From NCBI GenBank assembly GCA_024409145.1, contig JAKSUF010000022.1:1-12651 (forward strand): 12,651 nucleotides of DNA, given 5' to 3'. Made by a program: the position numbers and the translations under genes. The stretch comes from an archaeon. Its GTDB lineage: Archaea; Methanobacteriota; Methanobacteria; Methanobacteriales; Methanobacteriaceae. Shown one piece after another: positions 1 to 6,605 of the stretch (positions are counted from its first letter, which is position 1; every line of letters begins with the position of its first letter). Under the pieces are notes generated by a model. It saw only the letters and a program-made list of their open reading frames with translations, was not told the origin of the DNA and did not search any database.

Positions 1-89
1 TACAACCAGGAGAATTCAAAATAGATGTTATCAAAAAACTAGATAAAGATCTTAACGAAAACTGGAATGATTTATTAAATATTTTATAA
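1..89 (+). CDS. C-terminal tail of an unidentified protein (5' end outside window)
   Basis: Only the frame starting at base 3 is open from the left edge, and it ends at a TAA at 87-89; the other two forward frames hit stops early. The visible 28 residues begin QPGEFKIDVIKK and end WNDLLNIL, a charged, probably helical tail. A good intrinsic terminator starts on the base after the stop, which supports this being the real end of a gene. The fragment is too short to assign to any family. Confidence 0.6.
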   Translation, partial: QPGEFKIDVIKKLDKDLNENWNDLLNIL

Positions 90-116
90 AAAATGAGTGC
101 TTTAAGTGCTCATTTT
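90..116 (+). terminator. Intrinsic terminator of the left-edge gene
   Basis: AAAATGAG (90-97) pairs perfectly with CTCATTTT (109-116). Two G-U pairs and one C-G pair extend the stem inward to a TTTAA loop. The T-run is short (TTTT within the stem, then CTATTGT), so it may be leaky. It separates the left-edge gene from the next operon. Confidence 0.7.
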
Positions 117-132
117 CTATTGTAAAAAGTTA

Positions 133-160
133 TTGAAAAAGAAAAATATTGTGGTAAATT
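133..160 (+). promoter_or_regulatory. Probable sigma-A-type promoter for the membrane protein/signal peptidase operon
   Basis: A TTGAAA -35 (133-138) is followed after 16 bases by TAAATT (155-160). The -10 is preceded by TGG, giving an extended -10 (TGN). It lies downstream of the terminator at 90-116 and about 30 bases before the first start codon. The hexamers match the consensus only partly and such matches are common in AT-rich DNA. Confidence 0.45.
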
Positions 161-191
161 GTAATGTAGGAAAGGTATAAGGTATTGTGAA

Positions 192-719
192 ATGTTAAAG
201 GTTCTTGTATTGATTTTGATAATTCAAATAGGTATTAATATTTTAAATTCATATTACATCCCTAAATGCAAAATGAAGATGGAAAAATATATGCACGCTT
301 TAATTCCAACTACAGTTTCGGCAATAAGCATAATGTTTTATTTTTCAATCCTATATGTATTTAAAGCAGATGTAGCATTAATAACACCTATAAATATAAT
401 TAGTAATGTAATTATTTCAATTATATTTTTAGTAGTTAATGCCTTTGTTATCATATCAAAAGGAATAGATGAAAAGAAAGATAATGAAGTAACAATTGGC
501 TTATTTTTTATCTTTTTATTGCCATTAATATTCTTTGCATCAATACCTATGACAATCACATTTTACATATTATTAAAAATAAGAAGAACTAAAGAAAAAA
601 CTATAAGAGTAACAGAAGAGGAACTATTTGAAGATGTATTAAGTGTTAATGATTATTCAAATAATGAAATCTCTGTTGATGAATATATAAGTCAACTTAA
701 ATATAATTCTAATTTATAA
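192..719 (+). CDS. Unrecognised four-helix membrane protein
   Basis: I do not recognise this 175-residue protein. Four hydrophobic stretches are visible at about residues 3-20, 38-57, 61-88 and 101-130. A hydrophilic, acidic tail follows from about 131 to the end (RRTKEKTIRV then many E, D and N). The basic RRTKEK just after the last helix suggests that the tail is cytoplasmic. The ATG at 192 is preceded by a modest AAGG site at 179-182, and a second purine-rich stretch (AGGAAAGG) lies further upstream. The next gene starts 14 bases after the stop, so the two are almost certainly co-transcribed, and both lead into the two signal peptidase genes. A role in the membrane or in export is only a guess from that context. 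Confidence 0.75.
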   Translation: MLKVLVLILIIQIGINILNSYYIPKCKMKMEKYMHALIPTTVSAISIMFYFSILYVFKADVALITPINIISNVIISIIFLVVNAFVIISKGIDEKKDNEVTIGLFFIFLLPLIFFASIPMTITFYILLKIRRTKEKTIRVTEEELFEDVLSVNDYSNNEISVDEYISQLKYNSNL

Positions 720-733
720 ATAGGAGAAAACAA

Positions 734-1762
734 ATGGTTTACACATCAGAGCAATTAAAAATGATTAATAGAGTATTTCCAATTGAATTCATTGAAGATG
801 AATTTAGATTGGAAGGAGATTTAACTCTAAAAAGATTGTACAAAAGATTAAATGTTTTAAGCGATAATGATTTAAAGAATACTTATTACTTAATTCACAT
901 CAAATATAGACAAGAATTTGATGATGATAGTAATGAATATTTATTTAAGATCTATAAGATGCTTAAAGATATTTGTGCTGAAAGAAATATAAATTTAAGA
1001 AGATATCTTGATGGTATCAAACTAGCTAAGAAAACAGTTGACTTTTATTGCTTATTGATTTGTATTGCATCAGTTTTATTCTTAAAGAATTTTATATGGC
1101 TACATATAGTTTTTGCTGCTATTGGTATTACAATATTAGCAAACTGGGATAAAGTTGCATTATTTGTTGCTAAGAAATTAAAGAAAAAAGTTTTACATAT
1201 TCAACAATTTAGTGAATTACCTAAGATGTTTACAATAGCATCTATTACATGTATGATTTTATATTTAAGAAATTTTGACTCGGTATTATATTTATTTACA
1301 GCTTATGTTGCATTATTGTTTTTACATTATGGAGCATATAAATATCTTGAAAGAGATGTTTATCCAGAACTTGATTCAATGAAAAAGAAAATTCTATGTA
1401 GAGGATATGAAATTGTTATGGCATTATTAATTTTATGGTGCATATATAATCCTACATTAGATTTTATTGGAGAAAAGTTTAATACAAAGAGCATAAAATA
1501 TATTGAAGGTATTTGTACTGAAGTAAAAAATTTACCATTCGGATATAAAGAAATTTTAGTTGATGGTCTTAAAGTAAGAATATCTAGTGCAAAACATGAT
1601 GTTGAAGTTGGAGATTATTATAGAATTGAATATGGTACACATACAAAAGCTATCACATATGTTTCAAGAAAAGATGTTCTTGGTAGATTTAAAACAGACA
1701 AAACTGAAGACTCGATAGAAATAGAAAATTATTTAAATGAATTAGAAAATAATGAAAAATAG
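734..1762 (+). CDS. Unrecognised membrane protein with soluble N- and C-terminal parts
   Basis: This 342-residue protein has no family I can name. Residues 1 to about 100 are soluble, charged and probably helical. Hydrophobic segments follow at about 104-118, 121-136, 165-179, 184-200 and 226-240. After them comes a compact C-terminal domain, about 253-312, rich in alternating hydrophobic residues with a VEVGDYYRIEYG stretch (290-301), which looks like a small beta-barrel or OB-type fold. The last 30 residues are acidic and probably disordered. A clear TAGGAGAAAA Shine-Dalgarno site (720-729) fits the ATG. It sits 14 bases after the preceding membrane protein and 26 bases before a signal peptidase gene, so it is an operon member. 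The fold guess rests on residue pattern alone. Confidence 0.8.
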   Translation: MVYTSEQLKMINRVFPIEFIEDEFRLEGDLTLKRLYKRLNVLSDNDLKNTYYLIHIKYRQEFDDDSNEYLFKIYKMLKDICAERNINLRRYLDGIKLAKKTVDFYCLLICIASVLFLKNFIWLHIVFAAIGITILANWDKVALFVAKKLKKKVLHIQQFSELPKMFTIASITCMILYLRNFDSVLYLFTAYVALLFLHYGAYKYLERDVYPELDSMKKKILCRGYEIVMALLILWCIYNPTLDFIGEKFNTKSIKYIEGICTEVKNLPFGYKEILVDGLKVRISSAKHDVEVGDYYRIEYGTHTKAITYVSRKDVLGRFKTDKTEDSIEIENYLNELENNEK

Positions 1763-1788
1763 TTATCTATAAATGAAAGGATTATAAT

Positions 1789-2514
1789 ATGAATCAAAAT
1801 AATTATAATGCTTCCAATGGTATAGACATTACTAATGAAGAACAAAGAAAAAAAGAAATGGAGCGAATTGAAAAAAATATAGTTACACCAGTTGTTGATT
1901 CAAATGATGCTGATTTATATATTCAAGAACCTCTAGGTAAATTTCTTTTAAGAGAGTTAATTAGTTGGGTTATTATTATTTCTGTTGCATTTGGTATTTC
2001 ATTACTTATAAATAAATATGTAATAGAAACAACAGAAGTAATTGGAGAATCAATGTCTCATACATTAGAACCTGAAGAAAAATTATTAATTGATAAATTA
2101 GTATATAAGATATCTAAACCTAAACGTGGTGATATTGTAGTTTTTTTACCTGATGCTGAAGGTAAAAATTATGTTAAAAGAGTAATAGCTTTACCTGGTG
2201 AAACAATAGACATTCATGATGGTTCTGTATTTATTGATGGAGAACAATTATTAGAAGGCGAATATTTACCAAGTGAAACACTAACAAATAAAATGTATAA
2301 TAGCAAAACATTCCCTTATACATTAGGTAGCGAAGAATATTTCTGTATGGGTGATAATAGAACAAATAGTTTTGATTGTCGTTCACAAGAAATTGGAGCT
2401 GTTACAGTAGAACGTATGAGAGGTAGAGTAATAGCTAGATTATATCCTACAGATAATTTAAGATGGTTCTTTAGAATTAAGTATAAGGAAAATTCTAAAC
2501 CACTAGAAGAATAA
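1789..2514 (+). CDS. lepB: Type I signal peptidase (first of two tandem copies)
   Basis: This membrane-anchored serine protease (family S26) cleaves signal peptides from Sec- and Tat-exported proteins on the outer face of the membrane. The 241 residues show a polar N-terminus (1-52), one transmembrane helix (about 56-74) and then the conserved boxes in order. These are GESM with the nucleophile Ser88, RGDIVVF (113-119), YVKRVIALPGE with the general base Lys130, and MGDNR (187-191) followed by S194, D196 and R198. A single N-terminal anchor is typical of Gram-positive enzymes. The start has a GAAAGGA site at 1775-1781, seven bases before the ATG. Two cysteines, Cys186 and Cys197, flank the MGDNR box where the neighbouring copy has Ala and Ser. 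The enzyme looks fully active. Its particular substrates cannot be read from sequence. Confidence 0.97.
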   Translation: MNQNNYNASNGIDITNEEQRKKEMERIEKNIVTPVVDSNDADLYIQEPLGKFLLRELISWVIIISVAFGISLLINKYVIETTEVIGESMSHTLEPEEKLLIDKLVYKISKPKRGDIVVFLPDAEGKNYVKRVIALPGETIDIHDGSVFIDGEQLLEGEYLPSETLTNKMYNSKTFPYTLGSEEYFCMGDNRTNSFDCRSQEIGAVTVERMRGRVIARLYPTDNLRWFFRIKYKENSKPLEE

Positions 2515-2523
2515 TAAAAGCTA

Positions 2524-2552
2524 TTGATTATATATTTTAAAAGTGATATCAT
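2524..2552 (+). promoter_or_regulatory. Probable internal promoter for the second signal peptidase gene
   Basis: In the 74-base gap between the two peptidase genes, TTGATT (2524-2529) is followed after exactly 17 bases by TATCAT (2547-2552). TGA stands just before the -10 (extended -10). The predicted transcript would begin about 30 bases before the ATG at 2589. This would let the second peptidase be expressed apart from the upstream genes. Confidence 0.5.
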
Positions 2553-2588
2553 TATTGTTAGTAATTAAGAAAGTGAGATGACATTTTA

Positions 2589-3284
2589 ATGGACGAAAAA
2601 GAAGTTAAAGAATTAAATGAAGAAGTAAAGAAAATAGATAAAATGACTTCTAAAAACAAAGAAACATTTTTAGAAAAGAATGTTAAGAATGTTGTATTAA
2701 GAGAAATACTTGAATGGATAGAAGTTTTAGTAGTAGCATTTATTTTAGCTATGGTTATTAAAACATTTGTTATAGAAACAACAGAAGTTTCTGGTGAATC
2801 TATGATGACAACATTACATCACAAAGAAAAACTTTTAGTAAATAGATTTATTTATAAATTTACTACACCTGATAGAGGCGATATAATTGTATTTTTACCT
2901 GATAACGAAAACAGAAATTATATCAAAAGAATAATTGGTCTTCCAGGAGAAACAATTGATATTAAAGAAGGTAAAGTTTTTGTTAATGGTGTTGAACTTG
3001 TAGAAGATTATTTAACACAAGAAACGTTTAATATAATTAGAAATCCTAAAACATTCCCTTACACATTAGCAGAAGATGAATATTTTGCAATGGGAGACAA
3101 TAGAGGTAATAGTTTAGATTCTAGATCAGAAGATGTTGGAGTACTTACTGTAGACAAGATGAGAGGAAAAGCTATTTGTAGAATTTATCCTTTCGATAAG
3201 ATGTGTGTATTTGGTGATATCGAATACTCAAACTTAAATGAAGGAACTTCATCAGAAGATATAACAATGGAAGAAGCAAATTAA
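2589..3284 (+). CDS. lepB: Type I signal peptidase (second of two tandem copies)
   Basis: This is a second S26 signal peptidase of 231 residues. It has a long charged N-terminus (1-38), one membrane helix (about 41-60) and all catalytic boxes: GESM with Ser71, RGDIIVF (96-102), YIKRIIGLPGE with Lys113, and MGDNR (168-172) followed by S175, D177 and R179. It clearly resembles the preceding gene across the catalytic core, including TFVIETTEVSGES against YVIETTEVIGES and a shared KTFPYTL. The N-termini and C-termini differ. The pair looks like an old tandem duplication. The Shine-Dalgarno site is weak (AGAAAGTGAG, about 2569-2578). A strong terminator follows after nine bases, so this gene ends the operon. 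Confidence 0.97.
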   Translation: MDEKEVKELNEEVKKIDKMTSKNKETFLEKNVKNVVLREILEWIEVLVVAFILAMVIKTFVIETTEVSGESMMTTLHHKEKLLVNRFIYKFTTPDRGDIIVFLPDNENRNYIKRIIGLPGETIDIKEGKVFVNGVELVEDYLTQETFNIIRNPKTFPYTLAEDEYFAMGDNRGNSLDSRSEDVGVLTVDKMRGKAICRIYPFDKMCVFGDIEYSNLNEGTSSEDITMEEAN

Positions 3285-3292
3285 GATAATAA

Positions 3293-3326
3293 AAAAGGAA
3301 TACGAAAGTATTCCTTTTATTTTTTT
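3293..3326 (+). terminator. Strong terminator after the signal peptidase operon, probably bidirectional
   Basis: AAAAGGAATAC (3293-3303) and GTATTCCTTTT (3308-3318) form a perfect 11-bp stem around a GAAA tetraloop, followed by TATTTTTTT (3318-3326). Read on the minus strand, the same stem is followed by a T-rich stretch (TTTTTTATTATC), so it can also end transcription of the convergent small gene. Confidence 0.92.
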
Positions 3327-3327
3327 A

Positions 3328-3360
3328 CTAATTTAATTATTAAATTAAATTAGCTTTTTT
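3328..3360 (+). terminator. Second AT-only hairpin with T-run, possible backup terminator
   Basis: CTAATTTAATT (3328-3338) pairs perfectly with AATTAAATTAG (3343-3353) around ATTA, and six Ts follow at 3355-3360. It stands directly behind the strong terminator and overlaps the last codons of the minus-strand small gene. The stem is almost entirely A-T and therefore weak. It may also simply reflect base composition. Confidence 0.35.
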
Positions 3361-3537
3361 ATATATATCATCAACACCTTGTATGATATGTTTTTCATTA
3401 AGAGGCTCATTATAAAGGTTATTAGTTGTTTCAATCTTTGTTAATCGATCGTTGCAATGAGCGTTAAGAGTTTTTAATTCTTCAGAAATGAATATTAATT
3501 CTTTTCTAATGTTTTCGAATTGTTCTCTAGTATCCAT
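3340..3537 (-). CDS. Small helical protein of unknown function (65 residues)
   Basis: I do not recognise this protein. It is hydrophilic, with no membrane segment or signal peptide. Residues 1-40 have the heptad-like spacing of hydrophobics expected of an amphipathic helix or short coiled coil. There is one cysteine, Cys28. The case that it is a real gene is good. A near-perfect AAAGGAGGTT site (3541-3550) sits at the right distance from the ATG, a TTGCAA/TATTAT promoter with a 17-base spacer lies just upstream, and the bidirectional hairpin at 3293-3318 lies just past its stop. It is transcribed away from the gene at 3636, with which it seems to share a -35 element. Its partner or target cannot be inferred. 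Confidence 0.8.
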   Translation of the reverse strand: MDTREQFENIRKELIFISEELKTLNAHCNDRLTKIETTNNLYNEPLNEKHIIQGVDDIYKKANLI

Positions 3538-3566
3538 AATAACCTCCTTTATCTTTTCTCACTTTA

Positions 3567-3595
3567 ATAATACAATATTTTCCTAATTATTGCAA
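3567..3595 (-). promoter_or_regulatory. Promoter of the minus-strand 65-residue gene
   Basis: On the minus strand, TTGCAA (3595-3590) is followed after exactly 17 bases by TATTAT (3572-3567). The Shine-Dalgarno site AAAGGAGG lies about 17 bases further on, giving a short leader. This is one of the better promoter matches in the window. Confidence 0.65.
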
Positions 3596-3618
3596 GTTTT
3601 GATGTCGATATAAATAAT
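3590..3618 (+). promoter_or_regulatory. Possible promoter of the 210-residue gene, sharing its -35 with the divergent gene
   Basis: TTGCAA (3590-3595) is its own reverse complement, so it can act as a -35 in both directions. On the plus strand a 17-base spacer leads to AATAAT (3613-3618); TATAAA at 3609-3614 is a better hexamer but only 13 bases away. The -10 assignment is therefore uncertain. Confidence 0.35.
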
Positions 3619-3635
3619 AAGATAAGGGGGAATAT

Positions 3636-4268
3636 ATGGTTAATTTTGTCAAAAATAACGGAATAAATACTATATATAATGAAGGAATTTTTCGTGAAAA
3701 CAAAGAAAAAAGCCGTGAAACTATCTTCAATACAGTTTTAACGGACACTAATGCACGTATTTCTTTGGAAAAATGCGAGTTTGATACAAATAAGAACTGC
3801 TTAATTAGTACTATTAAAGATTTGCAGGGTTCAAACATGTCAAACAAGGCATTATTAAACGCTTCTAAGACACTTTCGGCTAAATACCATGTTCCTAGCT
3901 TATATATATTTATGGGATTAAACAATAACGGAAATTTATCATTAGATGAGAACGACAAATTTACTTTTTCGATGAATCTTAATAAAGTAAATGTAGGAAA
4001 CATCAGGACTTTTATCTGGAAAGAAGATGGGTCTAAGAATATTTCTGTATCAAGATCTAATGGCCCTGATATTCAAAGCTTAGATGATGAAGAGATTAAA
4101 AAAATATTTGAAGAAGTAGATAAGAATAATGATGAAGTTAAAAAACTTATTGAAGAAGAATTAAAAAAAAGAGATGAAGATGATATAAAACTACATGAAA
4201 TTAATGAAAAAATTAAGCATGAAGAAATGCTAAAAAATGATTTTGTTACTTTAAAATTGTTCAATTAA
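3636..4268 (+). CDS. Unrecognised 210-residue protein with charged coiled-coil C-terminus
   Basis: No family is recognisable. The protein is soluble, with no signal peptide or membrane helix. Residues 1 to about 145 are mixed polar and hydrophobic, with a central stretch around 84-125 (YHVPSLYIFMGLN then FTFSMNLNKVNVGN) that looks like beta strands. Residues about 148-203 are highly charged, dominated by E, K and D, and probably form a long helix or coiled coil. The AAGGGGG site (3624-3630) five bases before the ATG is strong. Codon use differs from the neighbouring operons: CGT appears three times for arginine, and ACG, TCG and GAC are used, where neighbours mostly use AGA, ACA, TCA and GAT. 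That could mean later acquisition or a different expression level. It stands alone, divergent from the 65-residue gene and with its own downstream promoter boundary. Confidence 0.8.
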   Translation: MVNFVKNNGINTIYNEGIFRENKEKSRETIFNTVLTDTNARISLEKCEFDTNKNCLISTIKDLQGSNMSNKALLNASKTLSAKYHVPSLYIFMGLNNNGNLSLDENDKFTFSMNLNKVNVGNIRTFIWKEDGSKNISVSRSNGPDIQSLDDEEIKKIFEEVDKNNDEVKKLIEEELKKRDEDDIKLHEINEKIKHEEMLKNDFVTLKLFN

Positions 4269-4282
4269 AGTCACGTTTTATG

Positions 4283-4310
4283 TTGACTATAAAAAAATTC
4301 AAAGTATCAT
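4283..4310 (+). promoter_or_regulatory. Probable promoter of the diguanylate cyclase operon
   Basis: TTGACT (4283-4288) is followed after 16 bases by TATCAT (4305-4310). A second arrangement, TTCAAA (4298-4303) with an 18-base spacer to a perfect TATAAT (4322-4327), lies closer to the start codon and is equally possible. One of the two should serve the gene at 4358. Confidence 0.5.
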
Positions 4311-4357
4311 AAAATAGAGGATATAATATATATTAAATATAAAATGGAGAGTTAAAA

Positions 4358-5458
4358 ATGATAACAAATTTGTTAAAAGATTTTTTATCTACTCTAATAG
4401 ATATTGATGTTAAAGAAGAAACTAATAACATTAAATTAAGAAGTATTTTAAAAATTTACGTTTATGTTGGTGTTTTGTTTACCTTCTTAAATGGTTTATT
4501 TTTAATTATTGATCAACAATATATTGCAGGTATTGCAACATTTATATATTGGCTAATATTAGTTTTATTTATTAGAATAGGTGATTATACTAAGTTAACA
4601 TTTACAGAAAGTATATTAGTAATTACTACAATTGTTTATTGTGCTTTCGAAGCATTTACACTTGGTGGTGAAGGAAATTATCAAGCATTAATATTTTTGA
4701 TTATTCCTATAGTTGCAGGAGATGCTGAAAAAAGCAAAAAGAAAAAGATATTCTATTTTATCTCAACAGGTATTTTATATGTACTAATGGAATATAGATT
4801 TGTTTTTGTAAATCCAATATGGATTATTTCAAATTGGATCATGTTCCTTATTTCATTATCAAATGGAATGCTTGTATTCTTTTCACTAGTTTTACACACA
4901 TTACTTTGTGATATGTATAGTGATACAACAATCGATAAATTAAAAGAAGATAAAAAATTATTAGATAAAGACTCAAAGATGGATCACTTAACAGGTCTAT
5001 ATAACAGAAGAAGTATGGAAAGATACTTAACAACACTTGAAGAACAATATCACATTACAAATAAACCTTTTGGTTTAATACTATTTGATATTGACTTCTT
5101 TAAGAAAGTTAATGATACTTATGGTCACCAAGCGGGTGATAAAGTTCTAGCTGAAATATCTAGATTAATTGTTTACTCATTAAGAAAATCTGATGAAGTA
5201 TTTAGATATGGTGGTGAAGAAATTTTAGCAGTAGTAACTGGTGTTCAATCTAAAGAAGATTTAATTAAAGTTGCTAATAACATTAGATCAGATATTGAAT
5301 CACTAAAGATTCCTTGTGATGATATTGATGTATCTGTAACAATTTCTGCTGGTACAACTTTATTTGATGGATCAGAAATTGATAGCATTATTAAGAGAGT
5401 TGACGAAGCATTATACACAGCAAAAAACAATGGAAGAAATAGAGTTGAATATTTATAA
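4358..5458 (+). CDS. Membrane-bound diguanylate cyclase (GGDEF domain)
   Basis: This enzyme joins two GTP molecules into cyclic di-GMP, a second messenger. The N-terminal half has about six hydrophobic segments (roughly residues 30-50, 55-72, 82-100, 108-120, 130-145 and 154-183), probably a membrane sensor. A short charged linker (190-207) leads to the catalytic domain. That domain shows DHLTGLYNRR (209-218), FDIDFFKKVNDTYGH (243-257), which carries metal- and GTP-binding residues, and an active-site loop GGEEI (285-289). An inhibitory-site RxxD (Arg276, Asp279) lies exactly five residues before the GG, so product feedback inhibition is expected. Ile replaces the usual Phe at the fifth position of the loop; the catalytic GGEE is intact. 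No EAL or HD-GYP phosphodiesterase is visible. A GGAGA site (4346-4350) fits the start. The next gene begins 11 bases after the stop. Confidence 0.95.
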   Translation: MITNLLKDFLSTLIDIDVKEETNNIKLRSILKIYVYVGVLFTFLNGLFLIIDQQYIAGIATFIYWLILVLFIRIGDYTKLTFTESILVITTIVYCAFEAFTLGGEGNYQALIFLIIPIVAGDAEKSKKKKIFYFISTGILYVLMEYRFVFVNPIWIISNWIMFLISLSNGMLVFFSLVLHTLLCDMYSDTTIDKLKEDKKLLDKDSKMDHLTGLYNRRSMERYLTTLEEQYHITNKPFGLILFDIDFFKKVNDTYGHQAGDKVLAEISRLIVYSLRKSDEVFRYGGEEILAVVTGVQSKEDLIKVANNIRSDIESLKIPCDDIDVSVTISAGTTLFDGSEIDSIIKRVDEALYTAKNNGRNRVEYL

Positions 5459-5469
5459 TTGGAGGAATT

Positions 5470-6552
5470 ATGAAAGGTTTAATTAATACAGGTTATGTAT
5501 TAGTATTACTAGCTTCAATTTCACTTGGAGTATTATCAAGTGACTTACCTAACATTAAAGGCTTAATGTGGTCAGGTATTGTCATTTCAGTTATTGGATT
5601 ATTTTTCACTAACTTATTTATGAAAGAAAGTTATAAACAAGATAAAGAATTTTTATACAAAGCAGCTTATTATATTTCAATAGTTATAGTTGTTATAGAT
5701 TTCTTTGTTGTAGTTAAATATGCAATGGGTATTCCTGATTTAACAAACAAAATACAAATTGCTTTAGGATTAAAACAAGAAATAGTAATTGATACAGTTG
5801 CAGATGTTTATACATATGATGATGAATTTAAAATTACATTCGATTATCAAACAAACTTCTTTACAGTACAAAGAGATGAAGAAGGAACATTAAGATATTA
5901 TACGTTAACATTAACTGATCTTAACGAAAATAAACAAAATGACATTAAGATGCATTATCATGGTAAAGTTGATATCAATAAAGAAAATGTAGTTTGTTTA
6001 TATGGTATATTTGAACCATGTGATGAAGGAACAAGTATAGCAACACCATATTTAGAATTAACTAGTGGTGTATATGGTATTGAAGGAAATCAAATTATTA
6101 TAGATGATGTATTCTCAAAAGTATTCCACAGAGAAAATATTTTCAAAAATAAAATTTTAACTATCTCTGGTTTAGTTCAAGATGGAACAAGCCTTAAGAG
6201 TGGTACTTTAGAAGAATATTATACAGATGATAATCTTGAATGCATTTATAATGGAAAAAGAGTTTACAAAGATGTTTATATTTGTAACGACTATGCTAAA
6301 TTAAATACACAAGAAAAACTTGCTGAATACATTTCATACCTTGGTCTTGAAAGAGACAAAATGGTTTCAAAAATTCAAGGTAAAGAAATAAAAATAGGTG
6401 GTGATGTTGTAAATAAAATTAGATTATATTATTACAACAATCTTGATAGTTTAAACTTTATCGAAATTATATTTACTGGTAAAAAAGATTCTATAATTAT
6501 TAAAGAATCAGATGCTAAATTTAAATTTGATAATATACAAAAGTTATACTAA
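5470..6552 (+). CDS. Unrecognised membrane-anchored protein co-transcribed with the diguanylate cyclase
   Basis: This 360-residue protein belongs to no family I can name. It has three hydrophobic segments at about residues 7-24, 32-51 and 66-86. A large hydrophilic domain follows (about 100-360) with alternating beta-like stretches such as EIVIDTVADVYTY and KITFDYQTNFFTV. The charged loop between helices two and three (KESYKQDKEFLYK) fits the positive-inside rule if the C-terminal domain faces outside, but this is weak evidence. Four cysteines fall in the C-terminal domain. A GGAGGA site lies four bases before the ATG, and only 11 bases separate it from the cyclase, so the two are surely co-expressed. 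It could sense or respond to the same signal as the cyclase; that is inference from position. Confidence 0.85.
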   Translation: MKGLINTGYVLVLLASISLGVLSSDLPNIKGLMWSGIVISVIGLFFTNLFMKESYKQDKEFLYKAAYYISIVIVVIDFFVVVKYAMGIPDLTNKIQIALGLKQEIVIDTVADVYTYDDEFKITFDYQTNFFTVQRDEEGTLRYYTLTLTDLNENKQNDIKMHYHGKVDINKENVVCLYGIFEPCDEGTSIATPYLELTSGVYGIEGNQIIIDDVFSKVFHRENIFKNKILTISGLVQDGTSLKSGTLEEYYTDDNLECIYNGKRVYKDVYICNDYAKLNTQEKLAEYISYLGLERDKMVSKIQGKEIKIGGDVVNKIRLYYYNNLDSLNFIEIIFTGKKDSIIIKESDAKFKFDNIQKLY

Positions 6553-6568
6553 TTAGTATGACTTTTGT
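6537..6568 (+). terminator. Long hairpin overlapping the stop codon; weak terminator or mRNA-stabilising element
   Basis: ACAAAAGTTATACT (6537-6550) pairs with AGTATGACTTTTGT (6555-6568) around AATT: 14 base pairs including one T-G wobble. The stop codon of the preceding gene lies in the stem and loop. What follows is TATATATAATT, not a proper T-run, so termination would be inefficient. It may reduce expression of the three downstream genes or protect the upstream transcript's 3' end. Confidence 0.45.
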
Positions 6569-6605
6569 TATATATAATTAAAATTTTCTAAGGAGAAATA
6601 ATATT

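Noticed and set aside
3587..4003. 138-residue open frame on the minus strand opposite the 210-residue gene
   Set aside because: It has no good ribosome site and runs over the divergent promoter region. The plus-strand gene has an AAGGGGG site and a full-length frame.
4073..4264. 63-residue minus-strand frame very rich in serine
   Set aside because: The serine runs are the antisense of the GAA/GAT/AAA-rich coiled-coil codons of the plus-strand gene.
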